NCBI GenBank assembly: GCA_903958085.1
Contig: CAJBRY010000276.1
Span: 1 to 38,619, forward strand
DNA length: 38,619 nucleotides
DNA from: an uncultured Geobacteraceae bacterium
GTDB taxonomy: Bacteria > Desulfobacterota > Desulfuromonadia > Geobacterales > Pseudopelobacteraceae
Reading direction: 5' to 3'
This document shows positions 6,544 through 13,988 of the stretch, in pieces. Under the pieces are notes generated by a model. The model searched no databases. It had not been told where the DNA came from and saw only the letters and a program-made list of their open reading frames with translations. The number at the start of each line of letters is the position of its first letter. Position 1 is the first letter of the stretch. The translations under genes and the position numbers were made by a program.

Positions 6544-7095
6544 TCAAGCGTTTTTACCTTTTGCCGCTTGAGCACCCGCTTCCATCGCCTTGACGTTGGC
6601 GGGTATCAATTTGTGATTTCGCTCCGGTAGCGCCTTTTTCAATGCCGCTTCCAATGATGAACTTTTCAAAGCGCCGGACTTTTCGATATATGCACCGCAA
6701 GCCACCATGTTGACCATACGCACATCACCAAGATCAATCGCGATCTGATTCATCGGCACCTTTACCATTTCGATTCCAGGCAACTCCACCCCACCTGTTT
6801 CCACTAGACTGGAATTAACAATACAGATTCCGCCCTGCTTCACCTTGGATGCATATTTGTCAAAAGAAAGTTGATTGAGCAGCAGAGAAACCGACGGGTT
6901 CCCGACCACTGGAGAACCGGTGTCGCCATCTGCAAAAACTACTGTACACATGGCAGCGCCACCACGTTTTTCAACTCCGTATGATGGAAAGAAGGATACA
7001 TTTTTTGCTTCGTGAATTGCAGCATATGACAAAAGATTACCAGCCAGCAAAACTCCCTGACCTCCGTAACCGGCGAAAAAAACATCGTAGCGCAT
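6544..7095 (-). CDS. 2-oxoacid:ferredoxin oxidoreductase, gamma subunit
   Basis: The 183-residue protein belongs to the gamma (KorC/VorC-like) family, which binds part of the active-site interface. The N-terminal FFAGYGGQGVLLAGNLLSYAA and the block SFFPSYGVEKRGGAAMCTVV are family signatures. The start at 7095 is preceded by GGAGAT and gives the family length, whereas the longer frame would overlap the beta gene. It is the last gene of the four-subunit operon (gap 13 bases to beta). In the complex a 2-oxoacid is oxidatively decarboxylated to an acyl-CoA while ferredoxin is reduced. Substrate cannot be read from this subunit. Confidence 0.9.
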   Translation of the reverse strand: MRYDVFFAGYGGQGVLLAGNLLSYAAIHEAKNVSFFPSYGVEKRGGAAMCTVVFADGDTGSPVVGNPSVSLLLNQLSFDKYASKVKQGGICIVNSSLVETGGVELPGIEMVKVPMNQIAIDLGDVRMVNMVACGAYIEKSGALKSSSLEAALKKALPERNHKLIPANVKAMEAGAQAAKGKNA

Positions 7096-7108
7096 CAATA
7101 TCTCCGGA

Positions 7109-7852
7109 TCACAAATTTGCAGTATTTTTATATACACCCAATGGAAAATATGGAATCATTTCATCACAAACCCGCTGATTTGCATCGAGCGGGCTCATAC
7201 TCCAGTTGGTCGGACAAGCAGCCAGGGCTTCAATAAAGGAAAAACCCTTTTTCTCAACCTGATATTGGAAAGCTGTTTTGATCATTTTTTTAGCCTGGAT
7301 AACATTTTTTGGACTGTTTAGCGCCACACGAGCCGAAAAAGCAACTCCATCAAGATTTGACAGCAACTCAGCCATCTTGAATGGAGCACCATCCTTTGTA
7401 ATGTCACGTCCGTATGGTGATGTAGACGTTTTCTGTCCCGGCATGGTAGTCGGAGCCATCTGCCCGCCAGTCATTCCGTAAGTAGTATTATTGACGAATA
7501 TAACGGTAATGCCTTCTCCGCGATTAGCCGAGTGGATGATTTCAGACATGCCGATAGCAGCAAGATCGCCGTCCCCCTGATAGGTGAAAACAATGCGATC
7601 CGGGCGGGCACGTTTTGCACCTGTTGCCACGGCAGGCGCACGACCATGCGGCGCCTCTATTACATCAATATCGAAATAACCATAAAGAAAAACAGAACAA
7701 CCAACGGATGCGACGCCAATCGTTTCCGCGCGAATACCAAATTCGTCGAGAGCCTCTCCAACCAGGCGGTGTACAGATCCGTGATGGCAACCGGGACAGA
7801 AGTGCGTTGAAACATCTTTGAGACTTTCCGGACTGGTAAATACCTGCTTCAT
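7109..7852 (-). CDS. 2-oxoacid:ferredoxin oxidoreductase, beta (thiamine diphosphate) subunit
   Basis: This 247-residue subunit binds thiamine diphosphate. The N-terminal FCPGCHHG carries the conserved cysteine motif. Further on, GDGDLAAIG with the following NNTTYGMTGGQMAPTT is the Mg-thiamine diphosphate binding motif, here as GDGD...NNTTYG, the form seen in KorB/VorA-type enzymes. Catalysis takes place here with CoA and ferredoxin. The gene lies 20 bases after the alpha stop and 13 before gamma. The four-gene set could use 2-oxoglutarate or branched-chain 2-oxoacids. I favour branched-chain substrates because the flanking operons oxidise the corresponding acyl-CoAs. Confidence 0.92.
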   Translation of the reverse strand: MKQVFTSPESLKDVSTHFCPGCHHGSVHRLVGEALDEFGIRAETIGVASVGCSVFLYGYFDIDVIEAPHGRAPAVATGAKRARPDRIVFTYQGDGDLAAIGMSEIIHSANRGEGITVIFVNNTTYGMTGGQMAPTTMPGQKTSTSPYGRDITKDGAPFKMAELLSNLDGVAFSARVALNSPKNVIQAKKMIKTAFQYQVEKKGFSFIEALAACPTNWSMSPLDANQRVCDEMIPYFPLGVYKNTANL

Positions 7853-7872
7853 AATTTAATATCCCCCACTGT

Positions 7873-8955
7873 TCAAGCACATGCCTGACAGGTTTTCTTT
7901 ATCTGCTCGAAAATTTCTTCAGGAGTCGGCAGCGAACCGGTTCCAGGAGGCCGACCATAGAAAGCTACCTCAGCGTCCCGCGCTACCGCTAAACGAACGT
8001 CATCAACCATCTGCCCGGTTGACAGTTCAATCGAGAGGAAAAGCTTACAACGTTCCGAAAGTGAGGCGTAGGCTTTCTTCGGAAAAGGAAACAGGGAAAT
8101 CGGCCGCAACAGCCCAACCTTCAATCCTGATTCGCGTGCCATAGATACTGCAGTCCGAGCTATTCTTGAGGTCGATCCGAAGGCTGTCACAATCAACTCT
8201 GCATCCGCTGTATCAACCTCTTCCCAGCGGCTTTCCTTTTCCGCCAGCTCCTGATAGCGAGCATCCATCTTCCAGTGATGTTTTTCCATCTCGCCATCGC
8301 CCAATTTAAGAGACTTTACGACATTCTGCAAAGTGCCTTCAGTCCTGCCGCGAACCGCCCACTCTTTTTCTGGCAGCGCAACAACTGGACGAGGATTTGC
8401 AGTTATTGATTCTTTCATCTGTCCTATAACCGAATCGGCCAGCAACATTGCCGGCATCCGGTAAATATCGGAAAGATCAAAAGCAAGCATAGTCAGGTCG
8501 TACATCTCCTGCACCGAATTGGGAGCAAGGACAATGATCCGGTAGCCGCCGTGCCCACCCCCCTTTGTCGCCTGCCAATAATCAGCCTGTGATGCGTCTA
8601 TACCCCCAAGACCAGGCCCCTGCCGCATGATATCTACAATAACGCCAGGCAGTTCAGAACCGGCCATGTAGGATATCCCCTCCTGCTTGAGCGATATTCC
8701 AGGACCGGAAGATGAAGTCATAGCGCGGGCGCCGGCAGCCGAGGCACCTAACACCATATTTATCGCTCCTATTTCGCTCTCTGCCTGAAGAAATTCACCG
8801 CCAGACTTAACAAGCTCACGTGACAGATACTCCGGAATATCACTCTGCGGAGTTATCGGATAACCAAAATAGCAGGTACAACCCGCCTCGATAGCCGCCA
8901 TGGCAACCGCTTCGTTCCCTTTTACGAATAACTTTTCTGCTGTCACAGTTGTCAT
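7873..8955 (-). CDS. 2-oxoacid:ferredoxin oxidoreductase, alpha subunit (VorB/KorA type)
   Basis: The 360-residue alpha subunit has the pyrimidine-binding domain (CYFGYPITPQSDIPEYLS; the glutamate in LQAESEIGAINMVLGA activates the cofactor) and a C-terminal transketolase-like domain. Its length and the GGHGGYRIIVLAPNSVQEMYDL block match the proteins usually labelled 3-methyl-2-oxobutanoate dehydrogenase VorB. The ATG at 8955 lies 9 bases after AAGGAG. The ATG at 8961 has only 3 bases of spacing, so it is less likely though possible. The ferredoxin-subunit stop directly precedes the gene. Expected role: supply isobutyryl-, isovaleryl- and 2-methylbutyryl-CoA from valine, leucine and isoleucine oxoacids. 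Confidence 0.9.
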   Translation of the reverse strand: MTTVTAEKLFVKGNEAVAMAAIEAGCTCYFGYPITPQSDIPEYLSRELVKSGGEFLQAESEIGAINMVLGASAAGARAMTSSSGPGISLKQEGISYMAGSELPGVIVDIMRQGPGLGGIDASQADYWQATKGGGHGGYRIIVLAPNSVQEMYDLTMLAFDLSDIYRMPAMLLADSVIGQMKESITANPRPVVALPEKEWAVRGRTEGTLQNVVKSLKLGDGEMEKHHWKMDARYQELAEKESRWEEVDTADAELIVTAFGSTSRIARTAVSMARESGLKVGLLRPISLFPFPKKAYASLSERCKLFLSIELSTGQMVDDVRLAVARDAEVAFYGRPPGTGSLPTPEEIFEQIKKTCQACA

Positions 8956-8961
8956 ATCCAT

Positions 8962-9168
8962 TTACTCCTTAAAAACCGAGATGGCGACATCAGGGCACAT
9001 CTCTGCGCACAAAGAGCAGCCGGTACATTTTTCCGTATCAGAAAAAATCGCCAGGGTGAACCCCAGACTGTTTGGGATCTCGCTCATGGAAACCAGTTTT
9101 TTTGGACAGGCTATCGTGCATAAACCGCACCCCTTGCAACGTGACTCATTTATTGTAATATAGGCCAT
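8962..9168 (-). CDS. 2-oxoacid:ferredoxin oxidoreductase, delta (2x[4Fe-4S]) subunit
   Basis: This 68-residue ferredoxin-like subunit has two CxxCxxCxxxCP-type clusters: CKGCGLCTIACP near residues 11-22 and CTGCSLCAEMCP near 48-59. It would carry electrons from the thiamine subunit to free ferredoxin. It is the first gene of the operon in the order delta-alpha-beta-gamma, which is normal for KorDABC/Vor operons. An AAGGATG ribosome site precedes the ATG. The upstream intergenic region carries a possible promoter and a 10-base word shared with the icmF operon leader. Confidence 0.92.
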   Translation of the reverse strand: MAYITINESRCKGCGLCTIACPKKLVSMSEIPNSLGFTLAIFSDTEKCTGCSLCAEMCPDVAISVFKE

Positions 9169-9201
9169 CTTGATACATCCTTGTCTGAATTCAGGTCAAC
9201 C

Positions 9202-9245
9202 TTTTTAGCAGATTGGAAAGTTTAGAGTCAAGCATCCGTTTACGT
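9202..9245 (-). promoter_or_regulatory. Possible promoter and shared operator-like word upstream of korD/vor operon
   Basis: On the minus strand TTGACT (9231-9226) could be a -35 box, with a weak TAAAAA (9207-9202) 18 bases on. Just upstream lies AACGTAAACG, which also occurs in the icmF operon promoter at 28550. The -10 match is poor, so the promoter call is weak. The shared word is directly visible. Confidence 0.35.
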
Positions 9246-9458
9246 TGTATGTTACCATTAAAGAAATTAGTCACATAGTGCTGCTTGGAATTATATTTGT
9301 CTCTGCAGCAATTTAATAACATTTGAAATACTGCCTTTCCTTTTGATATGGATATTTTTCAGTCAGTAGTATAAACTGCCGAACGATAAGCTGTTTAGTG
9401 ATTTTTTTACTATTTTGTTTATTAATCCTGTGAACAAATTATCATTCTGGAGAGTCCG

Positions 9459-9803
9459 ATGATTCGAATAATCACAATCATTGTATTAACAACTTTCTTA
9501 CCGATGCAACTTTATGCAGCTGACTTTAATGGTTTCAATCAAAATACTCCTACTGATAATCAATTTGTTGTTCCTATAGACCCCAATGCGCCTGAAGCAC
9601 CGCAATATCGCAGATACAACGATAAATTTGAAGAACCGGTTCGAAAAGGTGACGGAATCAATTGGTGGCTGTGGGGAGGAGTCGGACTTACAGCAATTGC
9701 TGGCGCTGTTGTAGCTGTTATCGTACTCGGAGGCAAGAGTAGCCCAAAACAGGAAACAAATCACGTAGCGACACCTGTGACAACCGTTGTGGGATCATGG
9801 TAG
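9459..9803 (+). CDS. Small secreted/membrane-anchored hypothetical protein
   Basis: The 114-residue protein has a signal peptide (residues 1-20, ending LYAA). A Pro/Asn-rich external segment (about 21-65) follows, then a transmembrane segment (WLWGGVGLTAIAGAVVAVIVLGG, about 69-91) and a short polar tail. It is not recognised as a named family. A TCTGGAGAG ribosome site precedes the ATG. It lies 37 bases before the lipoprotein gene on the same strand, so the two are probably one operon and may work together at the cell envelope. The 290 bases upstream, up to the oxidoreductase operon, are AT-rich and hold only promoters. Confidence 0.7.
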   Translation: MIRIITIIVLTTFLPMQLYAADFNGFNQNTPTDNQFVVPIDPNAPEAPQYRRYNDKFEEPVRKGDGINWWLWGGVGLTAIAGAVVAVIVLGGKSSPKQETNHVATPVTTVVGSW

Positions 9804-9840
9804 ACCTGTTTATGAACAAACAAAAAGAGAGTTAGGCTAT

Positions 9841-11712
9841 ATGACAACAAAATACATTTTACTGCGCATCATCATCACGCTTTTCATCTGTACTGTACTA
9901 ACTTCTTGTGGTGGTAGCGAGAATTTACCACAGGGGAATAGTGGTGCAGGAATTGATTTTCAGCTAAAGTGGCCAGTCGCAAAATCTGTCGGACTCCTGC
10001 CGTCCAGTGTACTCAAAGTCAGGATGTCTGTTTCAGCTCCAGACATGACCACAATGACCAAGGATTTTGACGCATTAGCTGGTACAGGTTCTATTGCAAA
10101 CGTGCCGGCAGGAAGTAGCAGAACCATTACATTTTTGGGGTTGGACTTAAACTCAAACCCCATTTACGAAGGCACTGTTGCAAATGTTACGCTCGAAGCC
10201 GGTAAAACTTATTACTGCGACCCGGTTACAATGAGACCTGCTGTGCCACCGGCTGCACCCACTTCTCTGTCTTTTGGCTCCCCAGTAGCATACAACAAGT
10301 TAAATCTTGCCTGGGCAGATAACGCAAACAATGAAACCGGCTACAGAATTGAACGAAGCCTGACCTCAGGCGGAATTTATACGGAACTCTCAACTACGGC
10401 GCCCGATGCCGTTTCATACGGTGACACTACTGTTTCGGCTTCCACAACTTATTTCTATCGGATTAGAGCAACAAACAACTTTGGTAATTCGGAATACAGC
10501 AATGAAATAAGCATCACAACTCCAGAAAGAAGTTTCATCATCTCAGGCATTGTCACCTGCGGAGGAGTACCCCTAGCTGGCGTTACGATCAGTGCCACGG
10601 GTCTGACAAACAGTATTACCAACGAAGCTGGAAATTTCAGTCTCACCGGTGGCCGTCAGAACACCTCCTACACACTGACTCCAAGCAGATCAGGCTACAC
10701 CTTCACAGCTATACCCGTCGCAGTAGCCAGTTCTGACCCTCTACCTATCAACATTTCAGCAACTCCGTCTACGTCGCCTTTAGCACCAACAGGTTTGACC
10801 GCTTCACCTGTTTCAACTACTCGTATTGCTCTCTCATGGGTAGACAACGCCAATAATGAATCCGGCTACAAGATTGAGCGCAGGACACCCTCCGAAGAAG
10901 CTTATACCGAAATAGGCACAGTTTCTGCTGATGCAACCACTTACAATGACCTGTCTCTATTTGCCTCTTCGACCCGTTATTACAGAATTCGTGCAACCAA
11001 CAGCGTTGGTGATTCGGGTTATAGCGCAGAAGTTAACGCTACTACACCATCTGTTATCTCCCCGGTGTTAGTGAAGGTAGCAGGTGGAACCTTCGATATG
11101 GGCGACTACCTTGTCGATGGCTTGCCAAATCAGCTGCCTGTTAACCCGGTAACAGTTGGAGAGTTTTATATCGGCAAGTTTGAGGTGACTCAGGAGGAAT
11201 GGCAAGCTATTATGGGACCGAATCCTTCAAACTTCATTGCCTGCGGTACAAATTGCCCTGTTGAGAAGGTAAGCTGGAATGATGTTCAGAACTTCATCTC
11301 GCAACTTAATACGCAGAGCGGCAAAAACTACCGCCTGCCAACTGAGGCAGAGTGGGAATATGCCGCCCGAAGCGGAGGACTGAATCAAAGGTACAGCGGC
11401 ACAGATGATGTAAGCGTGATCGGCTCGTATGCATGGTATTCTGGCAACTCGTCACAAACCACTCATACAGTTGGAACGAAGCAGCCAAACAGCCTTGGAA
11501 TTTACGACATGAGCGGCAACGTGTTTGAGTGGGTTAGTGATTTGTATGGTCCATACCTCACGGCTCCAACGACAGTATTTTACCGAGGGGGTAGTTGGGC
11601 TGCCAGTGGTTACGGCTTCGCACAAACGCTCCGGACGACCTACCGTGACAAAGCTTCCAACACCTATAAAAGCGATATTCTTGGTTTCCGACTTGCGTCA
11701 TCAACTCCGTAA
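9841..11712 (+). CDS. Lipoprotein with two FN3 domains and a SUMF1-like domain
   Basis: The 623-residue protein starts at 9841, giving a lipoprotein signal with lipobox LTSC and Cys23. After a Ser/Thr-rich region come a fibronectin-III domain (about 137-228), a carboxypeptidase-regulatory-like beta domain (about 231-308), a second FN3 domain (about 313-403), and a SUMF1/formylglycine-generating-like domain (about 407-620: GGTFDMGDY, EVTQEEW, RLPTEAEWEYAAR, GNVFEWVSD, YRGGSW, GFRLA). The paired C-terminal cysteines used by true formylglycine-generating enzymes are absent, so a binding rather than catalytic role is likely. It would sit on the membrane facing the periplasm or outside. The two FN3 domains resemble each other closely, which suggests duplication. 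Confidence 0.85.
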   Translation: MTTKYILLRIIITLFICTVLTSCGGSENLPQGNSGAGIDFQLKWPVAKSVGLLPSSVLKVRMSVSAPDMTTMTKDFDALAGTGSIANVPAGSSRTITFLGLDLNSNPIYEGTVANVTLEAGKTYYCDPVTMRPAVPPAAPTSLSFGSPVAYNKLNLAWADNANNETGYRIERSLTSGGIYTELSTTAPDAVSYGDTTVSASTTYFYRIRATNNFGNSEYSNEISITTPERSFIISGIVTCGGVPLAGVTISATGLTNSITNEAGNFSLTGGRQNTSYTLTPSRSGYTFTAIPVAVASSDPLPINISATPSTSPLAPTGLTASPVSTTRIALSWVDNANNESGYKIERRTPSEEAYTEIGTVSADATTYNDLSLFASSTRYYRIRATNSVGDSGYSAEVNATTPSVISPVLVKVAGGTFDMGDYLVDGLPNQLPVNPVTVGEFYIGKFEVTQEEWQAIMGPNPSNFIACGTNCPVEKVSWNDVQNFISQLNTQSGKNYRLPTEAEWEYAARSGGLNQRYSGTDDVSVIGSYAWYSGNSSQTTHTVGTKQPNSLGIYDMSGNVFEWVSDLYGPYLTAPTTVFYRGGSWAASGYGFAQTLRTTYRDKASNTYKSDILGFRLASSTP

Positions 11713-11714
11713 GT

Positions 11715-11735
11715 AGAAACAAAAGCTATCGCTTT
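11715..11735 (-). terminator. Weak terminator at the end of the big operon
   Basis: Read on the minus strand, AAAGC pairs with GCTTT around GATA and is followed by TTGTTT. It overlaps the DUF2889 stop codon. The stem has only five pairs, so termination may be partial or rely on another mechanism. The convergent lipoprotein gene ends 13 bases away. Confidence 0.3.
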
Positions 11736-12169
11736 ACATACCCGGCGCAACTTCCAGACAGGCGATGCTTTATTGAGTCAAGCATCGCCTGTTCGTCTGT
11801 ATAGCCGGATGCAGCTTTAACGTTCATAGCCAGCGGCAACAGGCCCTGCAACATAACCCGCAGATTGCCGCATCCTTCCCCGCCGCCAAAAGTTTCCGTA
11901 AGCTTGCGGTTCAGCCCTTTGCCGATAACAAATCCAGTCAACTCAGCCATCCGAGCAGCAACATTGGGGCAATCCTCTGTCGGGTGACGAACAAAATCAA
12001 CTCTGGAATCAACAATTTCCAAAGTGGCAAAATCTACAAAGACTTCCATCCTGATGTCGTGGAAACGATCTTTCATTTGAGCTTTCAGGACGATCTGACC
12101 TTCATCGCTTTTTATGACGTGATAACTGATATCCCTCTGAAAATCTTCCATGGCGTTTAATTGCGCCAT
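11726..12169 (-). CDS. DUF2889-like protein
   Basis: This 147-residue cytoplasmic protein resembles DUF2889: an N-terminal beta-rich half (FQRDISYHVIKS...VLKAQMKDRFHDIRMEVFVDFATLEIVDSRVDF), then HPTEDCPNVAARMAELTGFVIGKGL and a helical C-terminal part with cysteines in GGGEGCGNL and SGSCAGY. Its function is unknown. It starts 3 bases after the CoA-transferase B stop, with AAGGGG as ribosome site inside that gene, and is the last gene of the operon. The context suggests a role with the CoA-transferase or its substrate, but nothing in the sequence proves this. The family call is from pattern memory. Confidence 0.7.
   Translation of the reverse strand: MAQLNAMEDFQRDISYHVIKSDEGQIVLKAQMKDRFHDIRMEVFVDFATLEIVDSRVDFVRHPTEDCPNVAARMAELTGFVIGKGLNRKLTETFGGGEGCGNLRVMLQGLLPLAMNVKAASGYTDEQAMLDSIKHRLSGSCAGYVKR
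11759..11791. repeat. Perfect 12-base inverted repeat inside the DUF2889 coding end
   Basis: CAGGCGATGCTT (11759-11770) is mirrored exactly by AAGCATCGCCTG (11780-11791) with nine bases between. It lies within the last 25 codons of the DUF2889 gene. As RNA on the operon strand it would be a stable hairpin that could protect the 3' end of the long transcript. Confidence 0.6.
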
Positions 12170-12172
12170 TTG

Positions 12173-12991
12173 CTACCCCTTCTTCACCCTCGGAATAAAT
12201 ATCTCATCCGGATCAAGCACTTCATGAATTATGCGAAGTTCTTCTCTGGTCGGAACAGCAGTTTCGCCTTTGACACGGGAAATATCAAGATCAAACTGAC
12301 ATAACCCATGGATTTCTTCCGGAGTTTTGCCTGGATGACAGGTATCCAGATAGATCAAACCGGACTCTTCATCAAAACGGAAGACACCGGCCGTGCTTAT
12401 TACCGCCGAAGGACCGCCACGGAACGCCGCGCCGTAAAGTTCGCGACGATGAACGAATTCGCCGCCCGGCCATTTTTTAACCCGCCAGCCTGGACTGGTT
12501 ATGTAGCTGACGTTTTCAACAAATCGGCGTTTTTCGTGTACCATGATAAATACAGTGCGTTTGGCGAATGAGTTGATGTCCGGGTTACCACCACTACCGG
12601 TCAGGCGCAGTTCGGGATCGAGATAGTCACCGATGCAGGTGGTATTGACATTGCCGTACTGATCGACTTCGGCACCACCAAGATATCCCAGATCAACCGA
12701 ACCACGCTGGGCAATGCTGAAAGCATCGTTAAGCCCCGAAGAGCGGGAAGCACCCATTTCGCAGCGGGCATCACCAACAGACGTTGGAAGCTCTGGCGGA
12801 CGTCCGTCAAGAGTTCCGGCTTCGAAAATCAGCTTCAGGTTTGGAGCATGGGTGTTCTGTGCCAGCATGATGGCGACCATCGGCAGTCCGGTGCCGGCAA
12901 AAACAATCTCATTATCAGCCACTTCACGTGAAGCTGCACAGCAGAGCAGGTCTGCAAGCCCGTATTCTTCTGGTAGTGCGAACTCTGACAT
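12173..12991 (-). CDS. CoA-transferase subunit B (glutaconate-CoA-transferase type)
   Basis: The 272-residue protein is a family I CoA-transferase beta subunit, close to GctB/IpdB by layout. The segment LKLIFEAGTLDG holds the glutamate that in this family forms the acyl-glutamyl-CoA intermediate, so catalysis by the transferase mechanism is plausible. The segment GGAEVDQYGNVNTT and the following GSGGNPDINSFA are also typical. The start at 12991 was chosen because AGGGAGGG lies 8 bases upstream. An ATG at 12997 overlaps the subunit A stop as ATGA but is too close to the ribosome site. It pairs with subunit A immediately upstream. Likely substrates are short or branched acids or 3-oxoacids, exact pair unknown. 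Confidence 0.88.
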   Translation of the reverse strand: MSEFALPEEYGLADLLCCAASREVADNEIVFAGTGLPMVAIMLAQNTHAPNLKLIFEAGTLDGRPPELPTSVGDARCEMGASRSSGLNDAFSIAQRGSVDLGYLGGAEVDQYGNVNTTCIGDYLDPELRLTGSGGNPDINSFAKRTVFIMVHEKRRFVENVSYITSPGWRVKKWPGGEFVHRRELYGAAFRGGPSAVISTAGVFRFDEESGLIYLDTCHPGKTPEEIHGLCQFDLDISRVKGETAVPTREELRIIHEVLDPDEIFIPRVKKG

Positions 12992-12993
12992 AA

Positions 12994-13962
12994 TCATTTC
13001 CCTCCCTTTTTTTCGCGAGGACTGTAATTCATAGCGCTGTTGGCCTTCATTTTCAGCATTCTCGGCCATCCCAGTTTTTCAAGATAGCTCATATGATCCT
13101 GACCATGGATCCACTCTTTGGCAAAGTCATCAAACCCTTCCTGTGTCCGGGTGCAGGCGTAGAAATCCTTGAGAAACGCCCCGTCGACGTCATAGCGGCC
13201 GAACATGCCTGTCGGATGAGCCCCGTATGGGCACTCCAGAATATAGTCGACCTCAAAACTCGGGATCGTATTCTGATCGGCATTACGGCGCAGATACTCC
13301 TCCGGCACAATCTCTTCCGCGATTGCTATGGTAATATCGGCAGCGCGTGCCGCTTCAGGGTCCGAATAATACTGACCGTTGACCCGCACAGTTCCCTCTT
13401 CGCCGACCTGCTGGACGCAAAGTATCGCCACATCTACCTTTACAGCCGGAATCATCACCTGTGCACCGGCATCAAAAAACGGATCTATCGTAAATACATA
13501 TTTGTGTCTGGCAATTTTCTTGCCGTCTCGTTTCCCTGCCCTACCCAGCATATCGTACTCCGGGTTATGGATGTCCGTGCCAAGCGATGTCTGGGTTACG
13601 GCATACGCCGCTCCCTGAGCAGCCGCGGAAAAACGGAACATCATTTCTGCATGACTGTAATCCTCGACGATGATCTCTTTATTGCCGACCTTGCGTGACA
13701 GATTGGCTCCGTACTTTCCGTAAAGCTCATGGCCGACCCAGCATGACTCCCAGATGTCGACACAACCGGCACCTACAAGAAATTCCGTCTGCGGACCGCC
13801 ATTGACCTCAATCAGATGAAGACCACGTCTCTGCTGACGGATCAGCTCATACACCAAGGCAAAAGGACGCCGCCAGATAGTGAAACCTGAGAACGTAAGA
13901 CTGGAACCGTTTTTTACCACTTCGGCCGCCTGCTGCAATGTGATACGTTTTGAAGTACTCAT
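12994..13962 (-). CDS. CoA-transferase subunit A (glutaconate-CoA-transferase type)
   Basis: The 322-residue protein is a GctA-like alpha subunit: the LTFSGFTIWRRPFALVYELIRQ block binds CoA-linked elements, and LHLIEVNGGPQTEFLVGAG and QTSLGTDI follow the family pattern. It is longer at the C-terminus (residues about 230-322) than small AtoD-type subunits, as expected for GctA/IpdA relatives. The start at 13962 has AGGGAGGAG five bases upstream and sits 26 bases after the acyl-CoA dehydrogenase stop. With subunit B it would move CoA between acyl-CoA and a free acid, for example activating isobutyrate, butyrate or acetoacetate at the expense of acetyl- or succinyl-CoA (inferred). Confidence 0.88.
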   Translation of the reverse strand: MSTSKRITLQQAAEVVKNGSSLTFSGFTIWRRPFALVYELIRQQRRGLHLIEVNGGPQTEFLVGAGCVDIWESCWVGHELYGKYGANLSRKVGNKEIIVEDYSHAEMMFRFSAAAQGAAYAVTQTSLGTDIHNPEYDMLGRAGKRDGKKIARHKYVFTIDPFFDAGAQVMIPAVKVDVAILCVQQVGEEGTVRVNGQYYSDPEAARAADITIAIAEEIVPEEYLRRNADQNTIPSFEVDYILECPYGAHPTGMFGRYDVDGAFLKDFYACTRTQEGFDDFAKEWIHGQDHMSYLEKLGWPRMLKMKANSAMNYSPREKKGGK

Positions 13963-13988
13963 CCACTCCTCCCTTTTAAACTGAAGTG

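Noticed and set aside
11085-11712. SUMF1-like domain as target of a diversity-generating retroelement
   Set aside because: No reverse transcriptase or template repeat is seen, and the C-terminal codons are not enriched in AAY.
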